64,000 nt of DNA, taken from positions 20,518 through 84,517 of the forward strand of contig UQZR01000009.1 in assembly GCA_900545585.1 (NCBI GenBank). Reading direction: 5' to 3'. A program made the position numbers and the translations under genes. Origin of the DNA: an uncultured Eubacteriales bacterium. Lineage in GTDB: Bacteria > Bacillota > Clostridia > Oscillospirales > Oscillospiraceae. Below the pieces are notes generated by a model. The model did not search any database. It worked only from the letters and a program-made list of their open reading frames with translations, and had not been told where the DNA came from. The number at the start of each line of letters is the position of its first letter. Position 1 is the stretch's first letter. Shown in pieces: positions 50,696-59,579 of this stretch.

Positions 50696-51622
50696 TTACT
50701 TGCCCATGTTCATCTGAGCAGCGACCTCAGCGGCGAAGTCCTCCTGCTTCTTCTCGATGCCCTCGCCGGTCTGGAAGCGCACGGCGTCCACGAACTTCAC
50801 GGAGCCGCCCAGTTTCTTGGCAGCATCGGCCACGTACTTTTCCACGGAACCCTGGAAGATGTCGCTGCGGACGAACTCCATCTGCATCAGGCAGTTCTCC
50901 TCGTAGAACTTGTTCATCTTGCCCATGACGATCTTTTCCTTCACGGCCTCGGGCTTGGAGGCCATCTTGGGATCGGTGTCCATCAGGGCCAGAGCGATCT
51001 TCTTCTCCTCAGCCAGCACCTCGTCGGTGACCTGAGCCTTATCCCAGAAGCGGGGGTTCAGGGCCGCGATCTGCATGGCGATGTTCTTGCCGATCTCGGT
51101 GGCGTCGATATCGCCCTCCACGGCCAGATTCACCAGCACGCCGATCTTGCCGCCGGCATGGACATAGCCCACGCTGGTGTTCTCGGCAAAGCGGACGAAG
51201 CGGCGGATCTGCAGGTTCTCACCGATGGACATGACCTTCTCGGGCATGGTCTCGGAGACGGTCAGATCGCTGTCCAAGTACTTGCAGTTCATCAGAGCAT
51301 CCACATCGGCGGGATTCTGCTCGGCGATGACCTTGGCGATGTCCTTCACAAAGGCCACGAACAGGTCGCTCTTGGCGCAGAAGTCGGTCTCGCAGTTGAC
51401 CTCCACCACGACGCCCACGCCGTTCTCGGTGAGTGCGTAGGACATGCCCTCGGCGGCGATGCGGCCGGCCTTCTTGGCAGCCTTGGCCAGACCCTTCTCA
51501 CGCAGCCACTCAACAGCCTTATCCATATCGCCATCGCACTCGACGAGCGCCTTCTTGCAGTCCATCATGCCCACGCTGGTCATTTCGCGCAGGGTCTTTA
51601 CATCAGCGGCAGTAAAAGCCAT
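50696..51622 (-). CDS. tsf: Translation elongation factor Ts
   Basis: Guanine nucleotide exchange factor for EF-Tu, 308 residues. Begins MAFTAADVKTLREMTSVGMMDCKKALVE, the UBA-like N-terminal domain, followed by VNCETDFCAKSDLFVAFVKD, the EF-Tu contact region. CAGGAGG precedes the ATG. Follows rpsB after 83 bases, the conserved rpsB-tsf order. Confidence 0.98.
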   Translation of the reverse strand: MAFTAADVKTLREMTSVGMMDCKKALVECDGDMDKAVEWLREKGLAKAAKKAGRIAAEGMSYALTENGVGVVVEVNCETDFCAKSDLFVAFVKDIAKVIAEQNPADVDALMNCKYLDSDLTVSETMPEKVMSIGENLQIRRFVRFAENTSVGYVHAGGKIGVLVNLAVEGDIDATEIGKNIAMQIAALNPRFWDKAQVTDEVLAEEKKIALALMDTDPKMASKPEAVKEKIVMGKMNKFYEENCLMQMEFVRSDIFQGSVEKYVADAAKKLGGSVKFVDAVRFQTGEGIEKKQEDFAAEVAAQMNMGK

Positions 51623-51705
51623 TTTTATATCCTCCTGTAAAATATGATTGAAAAAGGGGCAGGGACACTTCCCTGCCCCGTGAGATACGCGGTGTGATTC
51701 CGGAC

Positions 51706-52437
51706 TTACTCAGCGTCCTTGGCCTCGGCGGCCTCCTCGTTCTGCTCGCCCTGACGGCCCTCGATCATGGCGTTGGCCATCACGGAGGCGATCAGCTTAA
51801 TGGCGCGGATGGCGTCATCGTTGCCGGGGATGGGATAGTCGATCTCGTCGGGATCGCAGTTGGTATCGGCGATGGCCACAACGGGAATGCCCAGACGGTG
51901 CGCCTCGGCGATGGCGTTGCGCTCCTTGCGGGTATCCACGATGAACAGAGCGCCGGGCAGCTTCTTCATTTCCTTCACGCCGCCCAGATACTTCTCCAGC
52001 TTCTCGATCTCGCCCAGGTGCTTGATGACTTCCTTCTTGGGCAGCATATCGAAGGTGCCGTCGGCCTGCATGGTCTTCAGCTGGTTCAGACGGTCGATAC
52101 GGGTACGCATGGTCTTGAAGTTGGTCATCATACCGCCCAGCCAGCGGGCGTTGACGTAGTACATGCCGCAGCGGGTAGCCTCATCCTTGATAGCCTCCTG
52201 CGCCTGCTTCTTGGTACCCACGAACAGCAGGGACTGGCCGCTCTCGGACAGCTGACGCACGAAGGCATACGCCTCCTCCAGCTTCTTCACGGTCTTCTGC
52301 AGGTCGATGATATAGATGCCGTTGCGCTCGGTGTAGATATAGGGAGCCATCTTGGGGTTCCAGCGACGGGTCTGATGACCGAAATGCACACCGGCCTCCA
52401 GCAGAGCCTTCATGGATACGACGTTCTGATTTGCCAT
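51706..52437 (-). CDS. rpsB: 30S ribosomal protein S2
   Basis: A 243-residue S2 protein: SMKALLEAGVHFGHQTRRWNP, YIYTERNGIYIIDLQKTVKKL, RWLGGMMTNFKT and GIPVVAIADTNCDPDEIDYPIPGND, with an acidic C-terminal tail. The ATG at 52437 follows AAAGGAG; the frame open upstream belongs to the leader. Confidence 0.98.
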   Translation of the reverse strand: MANQNVVSMKALLEAGVHFGHQTRRWNPKMAPYIYTERNGIYIIDLQKTVKKLEEAYAFVRQLSESGQSLLFVGTKKQAQEAIKDEATRCGMYYVNARWLGGMMTNFKTMRTRIDRLNQLKTMQADGTFDMLPKKEVIKHLGEIEKLEKYLGGVKEMKKLPGALFIVDTRKERNAIAEAHRLGIPVVAIADTNCDPDEIDYPIPGNDDAIRAIKLIASVMANAMIEGRQGEQNEEAAEAKDAE

Positions 52438-52574
52438 TTTTGTTGTTTCTCCTTTTGTTTTAGTTTGTACCTCCAGCTTCCTCCTCCCTCCGGCCAACCT
52501 TGCGGCACCGACCGGAGATCCGAAGCTGTGCGGATTCACCAAAGTATGATAGCACGGCTTTTTCCATTTTGCAA
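52438..52574 (-). promoter_or_regulatory. rpsB promoter and structured leader
   Basis: TTGCAA (52574-52569), 17-base spacer, TATCAT (52551-52546), then a leader of about 100 bases that folds with CAGCTTC/GAAGCTG as outer stem and CTCCGG/CCGGAG inside. It is a candidate S2 autoregulatory leader. Confidence 0.6.
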
Positions 52575-52624
52575 GGAGAAATTCCGGTTTTTCACCGGAA
52601 TTTTCCCACTTTTTTCGCCGCAGA

Positions 52625-53974
52625 TCAGGCCTCCTGCCGGAAATACTCCGGACCGGCGCCGCACAGCGGGCATTTGTAGTCTGCCGGCAGCTCGTCGCCC
52701 TCGTAAACGTAGCCGCACACCTTGCACACGTAGCGGTGCTTTCCCTCGCCGGAGGCGTCCTCCTCCGTCTGCTCCGCCTTCACGTCGGCGGCAATGGCAT
52801 CGGCCAAACGCTGCATCTGGGCCGCCTGATCCGGCCGCAGCGCCGACTTCACCGTCAGCACCGGTTCCACCGCGGACCAGCCCTTCAGCGGGGACAGCAG
52901 CGCATCCATCTTCTTACCGCTGGCCGGCGACCAGGTGCCATTCTCGATCAGGGCGTACCGCCGGTCCGCCAGGGCGTGGGCCGCGATGTCGTGGAGCAGG
53001 TCCTCCATGGTCACAAAGATGCCCATGTTATACGTGGCGGACGCGAACACCAGATGGCTGTACTTGAAAGCGTCGGACACGACATAGGGCGCCGGCGTCA
53101 CCGACACGTCGAACATCTTCACCTGCACGCCCTGCTCTGCCAGACGGCAGGCCAGCACGTTGGCGGCGTTCTCCGTGCCGCCGTACACCGAGGCGTAGGC
53201 GATCATGACGCCCCGCACCTCCGGCTCGTACCGGCTCCACAGGTCATACTTGCCCAGCAGATAGCCCAGCTCCTCCCGCCACACGAAGCCGTGGAGCGGC
53301 AGCAGCATCTGGATGTCCAGCGTCTCCGCCTTCTTCAGCACCGCCTGCACCTGGGGGCCGTACTTGCCCACAATGTTGGTGTAGTAGCGCCGCGCCTCGT
53401 CCAGATAGTCGCGGTCGAAGTTCACCTCATCGGCGAACAGCGCGCCGTTCAGGGCGCCGAAGCTGCCGAAGGCGTCCGCCGACAGCAGCAGCTTGTCCGT
53501 GGCATCGTAGGTCAGCATCACCTCCGGCCAGTGGACCATGGGCGCCGCCACAAAGTGCAGGGTGTGCCGTCCGGTGGACAGCGTCTCCCCCTCCTTGATA
53601 ACGGTGATGCGCCCCGCCAGCTCCGGCCCGAAGAACTGGCCGATCATGGTCTTGGCCATGGCGCTACACAGCACCTGCGTCCGGGGATAGTCCCGCAGCA
53701 GGTCAGCCAGCTCCGCTGCGTGGTCCGGCTCCATGTGGTGCACCACCACGTAGTCCAGCTCCCGCCCCGCCAGGGCGTGGGTCAGGTTCTCCCGAAACGT
53801 ATGGCGCACCGCGCTGTCCACTGTGTCGAACAGCACGGTCTTTTCGTCTGTCAGCAGATAGCTGTTGAAGCTGATGCCCTGAGGCACATCGTACACGCCC
53901 TCAAACATCGCCAGACGCCGGCAGTCGGCGCCCACCCATGTATAATCGTCGTTGATCTTTCTCGTGCAGTACAT
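52625..53974 (-). CDS. Flavodiiron protein with C-terminal rubredoxin domain
   Basis: Oxygen or NO reductase of 449 residues with three domains. The diiron MBL domain holds HHMEPDH (H80, E82, D84, H85). The flavodoxin domain starts around residue 250 with VMIAYASVYGGTENAANVLA. A C-terminal rubredoxin has KHRYVCKVCGYVYEG...YKCPLCGAGPEYF with four iron-binding cysteines. The fused rubredoxin lets electrons pass directly to the flavin. Monocistronic, between rpsB and rplT. Confidence 0.95.
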   Translation of the reverse strand: MYCTRKINDDYTWVGADCRRLAMFEGVYDVPQGISFNSYLLTDEKTVLFDTVDSAVRHTFRENLTHALAGRELDYVVVHHMEPDHAAELADLLRDYPRTQVLCSAMAKTMIGQFFGPELAGRITVIKEGETLSTGRHTLHFVAAPMVHWPEVMLTYDATDKLLLSADAFGSFGALNGALFADEVNFDRDYLDEARRYYTNIVGKYGPQVQAVLKKAETLDIQMLLPLHGFVWREELGYLLGKYDLWSRYEPEVRGVMIAYASVYGGTENAANVLACRLAEQGVQVKMFDVSVTPAPYVVSDAFKYSHLVFASATYNMGIFVTMEDLLHDIAAHALADRRYALIENGTWSPASGKKMDALLSPLKGWSAVEPVLTVKSALRPDQAAQMQRLADAIAADVKAEQTEEDASGEGKHRYVCKVCGYVYEGDELPADYKCPLCGAGPEYFRQEA

Positions 53975-54110
53975 CGTATCATCCTTTCTGCGGCCTGTGC
54001 CGGTATGATCTCCATTTTGGCGCGCCGTACCGCCGCGCCCATTTCAGCGGAAACATTATAGCAGAGCTTTCCGCCGTTTTCCACTGTTTTTTGCCCGTTT
54101 GCGCAAAAAA

Positions 54111-54138
54111 CACAGCGCCCCGTGAACAGGGCGCTGTG
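54111..54138 (-). terminator. Terminator of the infC-rpmI-rplT operon
   Basis: CACAGCGCCC/GGGCGCTGTG stem followed by TTTTTT on the minus strand. Confidence 0.9.
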
Positions 54139-54145
54139 CGGGTGT

Positions 54146-54499
54146 TCAGTTGGCCTTCTTGGCGATGTCGCACAGGGCGGCGAACGCCACGGTGTCGTTG
54201 ATCGCCATCTCGGACAGCATCTTGCGGTTGATCTGGATGCCGGCGACCTTCAGACCGTGCATGAAGCTGGAATAGTTCATGCCCTGGGCCTTGACAGCCG
54301 CGGAGATACGGGTGATCCACAGCTGACGGAAGTCCCGCTTCTTCAGACGGCGGCCCACATAGGCGTAGGTCAGGGACTTCATGACCTGCTCGTTGGCCAT
54401 CTTGAAGTGCTTGGACTTCGCGCCCCAGTAGCCCTTGGCCAGCTTCAGAGTCTTGTTTCTTCTTTTACGCGCCATCATCGCGCCTTTTACACGTGCCAT
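54146..54499 (-). CDS. rplT: 50S ribosomal protein L20
   Basis: A 117-residue L20: begins MARVKGAMMARKRRNKTLKLAKGYWGAKSK, then RRLKKRDFRQLWITRISAAV. L20 also represses its own operon by binding the infC leader in many Firmicutes. Confidence 0.98.
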   Translation of the reverse strand: MARVKGAMMARKRRNKTLKLAKGYWGAKSKHFKMANEQVMKSLTYAYVGRRLKKRDFRQLWITRISAAVKAQGMNYSSFMHGLKVAGIQINRKMLSEMAINDTVAFAALCDIAKKAN

Positions 54500-54534
54500 A
54501 TTTCAATTGCCTCCTATTCTAACGATTCCGTCTC

Positions 54535-54732
54535 TTATTTGTAGGGGATCATCTTGCGGATGGTCGCCTCGGTGGTGCAGTCAGCATAGGTGGTGCTGCG
54601 CAGACGACGGCCACGCTTGGTGTCCTTCTTGGTCAGGATGTGGCTCTTGAACGCATGAGCTCTCTTGACCTTGCCGGATTTCGTCAGGTTGAAGCGCTTC
54701 TTTGCGCCGCTATGGGTCTTCAGTTTAGGCAT
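54535..54732 (-). CDS. rpmI: 50S ribosomal protein L35
   Basis: A 65-residue basic L35: MPKLKTHSGAKKRFNLTKSGKVKRAHAFKSH, then LRSTTYAD. Conserved position between infC and rplT. Confidence 0.98.
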   Translation of the reverse strand: MPKLKTHSGAKKRFNLTKSGKVKRAHAFKSHILTKKDTKRGRRLRSTTYADCTTEATIRKMIPYK

Positions 54733-54774
54733 AATATTACTCCTTCCAATATGATCCTCTGTGGGGAAACGCGG

Positions 54775-55293
54775 TTACTTGCCGGCCTTGGGGGACAGGA
54801 AGATGGACATGTTCCGTCCCTCCAGCTTGGCGGCCTTGTCGAGGGTAGCCACTTCGGTGCACAGGTCTGCAAACTTATTGAGAAGATCGCGGCCGATGTC
54901 GGTGTGCGCCATCTCACGGCCGCGGAAGCGGACGGATACCTTGACGCGGTTGCCGTCGGACAGGAACTTCTGGGCGTTCTTCAGCTTGGTGTTGAAATCG
55001 CCCACGTCGATGCCCGGGGACATCCGGATCTCCTTGATCTCCACCACGTGCTGGTTCTTTCTGGCTTCCTTCTCGCGCTTGCTCTGCTCGAATTTGTACT
55101 TGCCGTAATTCATCAGCTTGCACACAGGGGGCGTCGCCTGCGGGGAGATCTTTACCAGATCCAGCCCGTGCTCCTCCGCGATGCGCAGGGCTTCTTCACC
55201 GGACACAATGCCCATCTGCTCTCCGCCTTCGCCGATCAAACGGATCTCCTTGTCGTTGATCTCTTCATTCAGTTGATGCTGTACCTTGCTAAT
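54775..55293 (-). CDS. infC: Translation initiation factor IF-3, AUU start
   Basis: A 172-residue IF-3: VQHQLNEEINDKEIRLIGEGGEQMGIVS, the linker KREKEARKNQHVVEIKEIRMSPGIDVGDF and FRGREMAHTDIGRDLL. No ATG or GTG lies at the family N-terminus; instead ATT stands six bases after GGAGGTGC..., giving ISKVQHQL. An AUU start is the well-known autoregulated infC start of other bacteria. The longer open frame upstream runs through the leader and is not coding. Confidence 0.95.
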   Translation of the reverse strand: MSKVQHQLNEEINDKEIRLIGEGGEQMGIVSGEEALRIAEEHGLDLVKISPQATPPVCKLMNYGKYKFEQSKREKEARKNQHVVEIKEIRMSPGIDVGDFNTKLKNAQKFLSDGNRVKVSVRFRGREMAHTDIGRDLLNKFADLCTEVATLDKAAKLEGRNMSIFLSPKAGK

Positions 55294-55476
55294 ACCGAAG
55301 CACCTCCAATCCAAAATAAAAACGCGAATGCTCTCCGCATCCGCGCAACAACACAAGCTGCCCATGGGGCACTTGCTGACGCTGTTGACCTCTTTGCTCT
55401 GCGCGTGAGGTGAGGCGGATGCACCGACCTTCTTTGTTTTCCTGAGTATTGTACCGCACTTTGCTCCCGCTGTCAA
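55294..55476 (-). promoter_or_regulatory. infC promoter and attenuator leader (L20-leader-like)
   Basis: Promoter TTGACA (55476-55471), 17-base spacer, TACAAT (55453-55448). The leader ends with a terminator hairpin CGCGGATGC...GCATTCGCG (55345-55323) plus TTTTTATTTT, just before the infC ribosome site. An upstream GTGCATCCGC (around 55423-55414) is complementary to the terminator's first arm and could form an antiterminator. Confidence 0.7.
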
Positions 55477-55559
55477 CTATATTTTTTTGATTTTTGACGC
55501 ATAGTACCGATTTTTCCGGCCATACTGACGCTGTAACTGTTAAAAAGGAGGTGCCTCAC

Positions 55560-55667
55560 ATGGAGGAGCGCAAAAACGCCAAGACCGAGCAGAACACCAA
55601 TGAGCAGAATACCCAGAACGCCAACAAGAACGCCAGGAACACGAAGAACGCCAAGAACTGCAAATAA
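55560..55667 (+). CDS. Small Asn/Lys-rich hydrophilic protein
   Basis: A 35-residue protein, MEERKNAKTEQNTNEQNTQN followed by ANKNARNTKNAKNCK. AAAAAGGAGG lies eight bases before the ATG, the strongest type of ribosome site, and a perfect terminator follows 17 bases after the stop, so it looks like a real single-gene unit. 13 of 35 residues are Asn and 8 are Lys; one Cys near the C-terminus. No family recognised; low-complexity peptides of this kind recall small spore proteins, but that is only a resemblance. Confidence 0.7.
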   Translation: MEERKNAKTEQNTNEQNTQNANKNARNTKNAKNCK

Positions 55668-55683
55668 TCCCATGCGCAGACGG

Positions 55684-55713
55684 AGAGCCGCGGCTTCTGC
55701 CGCGGCTCTTTTG
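55684..55713 (+). terminator. Terminator after the small Asn/Lys-rich gene
   Basis: AGAGCCGCGGC-TTCT-GCCGCGGCTCT followed by TTTTGC. Confidence 0.85.
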
Positions 55714-55720
55714 CTGCATT

Positions 55721-56506
55721 TTAATGGGTCACGCCCAGATACTCCTCCAGCGTGATGCCGCGGTTGAAGATCTCCTGGGCCACGTCCTTGCCCACATAGC
55801 GATAGTGCCAGGGCTCATAGATGATGCCGGTGACAGCGCTCTTTCCGTTGGGATAGCGGTGGATGAACCCGTAGCGCCAGGAGTTGGCCATCAGCCACTT
55901 CTGGGTGGGAGTCTTTTCCTGCTCCTCCGTCAGGTTCTGGTTGTTGATGTCCACCACGTCCACCGTAAGACCCAGCTGATGCTCGCTGGTGCCCGGTACG
56001 GCCACCACCGTGCCGGCCTCCTGCACCGCCTGATCGTGGCTCTTGCCCTCGGCTTCAAAAGCGGCCACCTTCTTGTCGAACAGCTCCTGCTGCGTCTCCT
56101 GGGTCCGGTAGGCCGAGCAGATCAGGGGCTCGTAGCCTGCGTCGCGGCAGGCGTCCATCATCTCCTGCAGTGCGTCATAGCACCGCCGGTCGATCTGGGA
56201 GCCATTGCTCAGGTCCACCAGATCCACTTCCCAGTCCGACGGCAGCGGGTTCCAGGGGTTCACCAGCGTCAGCAGCTCGTTGTCCGCCGCCGACGGCTTG
56301 GTGGCCGGCTCCTGCTGGTCGTCCTGACGGGCCAGCGCCTCCGCCGCCTGCTGTTGCTGCTGGTCCTGCTCCTGCTTCTTATTCCTGCACCCCTTCACGA
56401 TGAAGATGATGCCCACGATCAGCACCGCCAGGAACACCGCCGCAATGGCGCGGTTGCGCATGGCCTCTCTGTACCGGCGCTGCCGTCTCCGTTCTCTTTC
56501 GTCCAT
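55721..56506 (-). CDS. D-alanyl-D-alanine carboxypeptidase, VanY/M15B type
   Basis: A 261-residue membrane-anchored peptidase. One helix at residues 20-38 (AIAAVFLAVLIVGIIFIVKG), a Gln-rich linker, then the zinc peptidase domain: ICSAYRTQETQQELF, GTSEHQLGLTVDVVD (SxHxxGxAxD-like zinc site) and YEPWHYRYVG (third ligand). It trims the terminal D-Ala from peptidoglycan stem peptides outside the membrane. Not accompanied by van genes, so a housekeeping role is likely. Ends a two-gene unit with the nucleotidyltransferase. Confidence 0.93.
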   Translation of the reverse strand: MDERERRRQRRYREAMRNRAIAAVFLAVLIVGIIFIVKGCRNKKQEQDQQQQQAAEALARQDDQQEPATKPSAADNELLTLVNPWNPLPSDWEVDLVDLSNGSQIDRRCYDALQEMMDACRDAGYEPLICSAYRTQETQQELFDKKVAAFEAEGKSHDQAVQEAGTVVAVPGTSEHQLGLTVDVVDINNQNLTEEQEKTPTQKWLMANSWRYGFIHRYPNGKSAVTGIIYEPWHYRYVGKDVAQEIFNRGITLEEYLGVTH

Positions 56507-56512
56507 AGCTCC

Positions 56513-57427
56513 TTACCTCAATTCCCGGGGGTAGACCCCCGCTCTGTGCAGCTCCAGCAGCTCCGCCGCCACCCGCGCCCGGTCCTCGTGGTACGTCATG
56601 CCGAACCACCGGTCCCTGGACTGCAATACGGATACCGACAGCCTGCCCTCCTTCAGCAGCTTGCCCACCATGTTGGGCAGCAGGCACTCTGCCTTCGCAT
56701 TCTCCCCCGCGTCGCGGCGCAGGAAATCCTCAAAGTACCGCTCCATCTCATCGAACACCGACGGCATGAAGCCCCAGAAGTTCATGGATACCACCGTGTC
56801 CGGCTCCAGCAGCACGCCGCTGTCCTCATCGCCGATGGTGCCGTCGTCACGCAGGCGGATCTTCAGCGTCTCATGGATGTCCGTGAGATAGCCGTCCCGC
56901 GCGTGACACACGCCGCGGGACACCGTGCCGTATCTGGTGACGGTGTTCTTCAGCAGATACCCCACCATGGTGGCCGTGCCCCGCTCCGGCAGGCGCTGCA
57001 GCTCCTCATAGATGGTACGGTAGGCGTCCACGCCGTAGTAGTCGTCGGCATTGATGACGCAGAACGGCTCGTGGACGAATTCCCTGGTACACAGCACCGC
57101 GTGGGTGGTACCGAAGGGCTTGGTGCGCCCCTCCGGTATCCGGTAGAACGCCGGCACGGAGGAGAAATCCTGAAAGGCGTAGCACACCTCCACCGGCTGG
57201 CCCTCCGGCGTCCGCAGACACGAGGCCATGTCGCCGCACAGCCGCTTCATCAGCTCCAGCATATCCGGCTTGATGATGAACACGATCTTATCGAAACCGG
57301 CCCGCACCGCATCGTAGACGCCGTACTCCATGAGGATCTCCCCATTAGGGCCCACGCCGTCCGTCTGCTTATTGCCGCCATAGCGGGAGCCCAGGCCCGC
57401 CGCCATAATGACTAAGGTTGTTTTCAT
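56513..57427 (-). CDS. Sugar-phosphate nucleotidyltransferase family protein
   Basis: A 304-residue NTP transferase-like protein: MKTTLVIMAAGLGSRYGGNKQTDGVGPNGE (nucleotide loop G-x-G-x-R), and FCVINADDYYGVDAYR (metal-binding aspartates). Members activate sugar phosphates or phosphocholine; the substrate here is unknown. Start at 57427 with AGGAGG upstream. Six bases separate it from the VanY gene. Confidence 0.85.
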   Translation of the reverse strand: MKTTLVIMAAGLGSRYGGNKQTDGVGPNGEILMEYGVYDAVRAGFDKIVFIIKPDMLELMKRLCGDMASCLRTPEGQPVEVCYAFQDFSSVPAFYRIPEGRTKPFGTTHAVLCTREFVHEPFCVINADDYYGVDAYRTIYEELQRLPERGTATMVGYLLKNTVTRYGTVSRGVCHARDGYLTDIHETLKIRLRDDGTIGDEDSGVLLEPDTVVSMNFWGFMPSVFDEMERYFEDFLRRDAGENAKAECLLPNMVGKLLKEGRLSVSVLQSRDRWFGMTYHEDRARVAAELLELHRAGVYPRELR

Positions 57428-57608
57428 GGTGTTCCTCCTGTATTGTCCCCCGAAACGTCCGCCGTCAGACCTGACGGCCACAACGCACAGTATAGCACAG
57501 TTTTCGCCCCGCTTCAACCGCTTTCGCTCCGCCGGACTTTAAGATTTGCCTAATTTCGCCGCAAAATTTCTTTTGCAGCTCCCTCTGGATTTTTCTGCCG
57601 TTGTCCCC

Positions 57609-57614
57609 TATAAT
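57609..57614 (+). promoter_or_regulatory. -10 element before the EamA gene
   Basis: TATAAT with only a poor -35 (TGGATT, 17-base spacer); leader of about 70 bases. Confidence 0.45.
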
Positions 57615-57686
57615 ATAGTATGTTTGGGACAAGCTCCGGCCTCCCGCTGCGGAGGCCGGAAATCCATGTTTAAGGAGAGAAAGCAT

Positions 57687-58592
57687 ATGAAAACATCCCA
57701 GAAGGTGATGGGGCATGTCTACGCCATCTTCACCATTCTCGTGTGGGGCAGCTGCTTCGTACTGACCAAGGAGCTTCTGAAAGGCTACACCGCCATTCAG
57801 ATCATCCCCCTGCGCATGGGCCTGGCCTACGTGGCCCTGTGGGCCCTGCGCCCCAGGACATTGAAGCTCCCCTGGAGGGATGAGCTGATGTTCATCCTCA
57901 TCGGCATCACCGGCGGCAGCTTCTACTTCTTCCTGCAAAACACCGCCCTGACCTACACCTACGCTGCCAACGTCAGCATCATCGTAGCCCTGTCCCCCAT
58001 CCTGACGGTGATCCTGGCCCAGCTGTTCTCCCGCAGCGGGGAGCGCCTGGGCAAGTACGTCTACATCGGCGCGGCCATCGCCATCGCCGGTGTGGTGCTG
58101 GTGGTGCTCAACGGCCAGATGTCCTTCCATCTGAACCCGCTGGGCGACCTGATCGCGCTGGCCGCCGCCCTGATGTGGGCCGTGTACTCCATCCTCATCA
58201 AGAAGTACACCGAGCAGTACGACAACTTTCTGGTAACCCGCCGCGTCATGCTCTGGGCGTTCCTGACCTCCCTGCCCCTGATGCTGCTGACGGACGGCAT
58301 GCCCGACCTGCGCCCTCTGTTCACCACGCCGTCCATGCTGCTGAGCTGGCTGTTTCTGGGTGTGTTCGGCAACGCCGTGTGCTTCGCCATCTGGAATATC
58401 GCTTTCCAGCGTCTGGGCGTTGTCATCACCAACAACTACCTGTATGCCTCCCCCTTCGTCACGCTGGTGGTGGGCTTCCTGCTGCTGGACGAGCAGATCA
58501 CCGTCATGAGCGTGGTGGGCGCCGTACTTATCACCGCCGGCGTCATTGTGGCTCTGAAAAAGCCTGCCGGCGAAAAAGCGGCGGATGTGTAA
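57687..58592 (+). CDS. EamA/DMT family transporter
   Basis: A 301-residue membrane protein with ten hydrophobic segments in two EamA repeats: AIFTILVWGSCFVLTKELLKGY...PLRMGLAYVAL in the first, DLIALAAALMWAVYSILIKKY in the second. Drug/metabolite superfamily exporter; substrate unknown. Start at 57687 with AAGGAGAG upstream. Confidence 0.92.
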   Translation: MKTSQKVMGHVYAIFTILVWGSCFVLTKELLKGYTAIQIIPLRMGLAYVALWALRPRTLKLPWRDELMFILIGITGGSFYFFLQNTALTYTYAANVSIIVALSPILTVILAQLFSRSGERLGKYVYIGAAIAIAGVVLVVLNGQMSFHLNPLGDLIALAAALMWAVYSILIKKYTEQYDNFLVTRRVMLWAFLTSLPLMLLTDGMPDLRPLFTTPSMLLSWLFLGVFGNAVCFAIWNIAFQRLGVVITNNYLYASPFVTLVVGFLLLDEQITVMSVVGAVLITAGVIVALKKPAGEKAADV

Positions 58593-58603
58593 CCTCGCCA
58601 CCC

Positions 58604-58649
58604 GATAAAAAACACCCTCCGTGCGTCTGCACGGAGGGTGTTTTTTATC
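58604..58649. terminator. Bidirectional terminator
   Basis: GATAAAAAACACCCTCCGTGC and its complement around GTCT; 21-bp perfect stem between convergent genes. Confidence 0.9.
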
Positions 58650-58652
58650 GTC

Positions 58653-59579
58653 TTATTTCTTCCCTAACCGGCTGAAGCCCCAGAACGTCAGGGGCCATAT
58701 GCATCCGGCGAACAGCACCACCAGCAGATAGCGGATACCGCCGGCGATCTCCGCCGCCCCGCCGCACAGCGCGATGAGCGGCGCTTTCAGCCCCGCCCGG
58801 ATGGCCAGCAGCAGTCCGAAGCCCACCACCAGCTTGATGATCTGGGCCCACCACACCGCCTGCGTCTCGAAGCGGATGTACCGCCGGTCCAGAATGTTGG
58901 CCGCCAGCATTCCCAGCGTAGCGCCTGTCAGCTTCCAGGCGTTCTGCAAAGCGCTGACATAGTTGGCGGTGTCCTCCGCCGTGGTCCCCGTGTCGCCCCG
59001 CAGGTACAGATAAACGATGAACGCCGCACTGCACAGCACCATGACGCCGATCATCGCCGTCAGCACACGGGGGCGGCGGTCCGCCTCCTCCATCAGCGGG
59101 TACACCAGCAGCACCAGCGCCGCAGCGATAACGAAGGACACCCCCACGTCCAGCGGCGTGTGGACACCCAGATACATGCGGCTGAAGCAGATGACCAGCG
59201 TCAGCGCGATGCACACCCCCCGCAGCCACCGCCGCCTGGTGTACCGTGCGATGCCGCCGTAGGTGGCCACCGCGTTCTGGGTGTGGCCGCTGGGAAAGGA
59301 GTATCCCGTGGCCTCGGCCCGTGCGCTCTCCACGATGGTAAAGTCAGGATTCTTCACCCATGGCCGCGGCACGCAGCACAGGATCTTCAGAAATTGATTG
59401 AGAATGGTGCCGAAAAAGCCCACCGTCATGAGGTAGTAGCCCATCCGCTTGCTGACGCACCAGAACACCGTCACGGCGATGACCATGAAGAAAAGCTCTC
59501 CGCCCATGTGGGTCACAGCGCCCAGTATCGTGTCCAGCAGCGGCGTCCGAATGGACTCCAGCGCGTATAGTAGCTTCAT
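58653..59579 (-). CDS. PAP2 family phosphatase (membrane lipid phosphatase)
   Basis: A 308-residue membrane protein with about eight hydrophobic segments. The three PAP2 motifs are present: KILCCVPRPW, YSFPSGHTQNAV and SRMYLGVHTPLDV. It dephosphorylates lipid phosphates such as undecaprenyl pyrophosphate or phosphatidate. The C-terminal half adds extra helices beyond the minimal domain. Confidence 0.93.
   Translation of the reverse strand: MKLLYALESIRTPLLDTILGAVTHMGGELFFMVIAVTVFWCVSKRMGYYLMTVGFFGTILNQFLKILCCVPRPWVKNPDFTIVESARAEATGYSFPSGHTQNAVATYGGIARYTRRRWLRGVCIALTLVICFSRMYLGVHTPLDVGVSFVIAAALVLLVYPLMEEADRRPRVLTAMIGVMVLCSAAFIVYLYLRGDTGTTAEDTANYVSALQNAWKLTGATLGMLAANILDRRYIRFETQAVWWAQIIKLVVGFGLLLAIRAGLKAPLIALCGGAAEIAGGIRYLLVVLFAGCIWPLTFWGFSRLGKK

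Noticed and set aside
55294..55476. Apparent 61-residue N-terminal extension of IF-3
   Set aside because: It covers the promoter and the attenuator hairpin; the known infC arrangement with an AUU start explains the region better.
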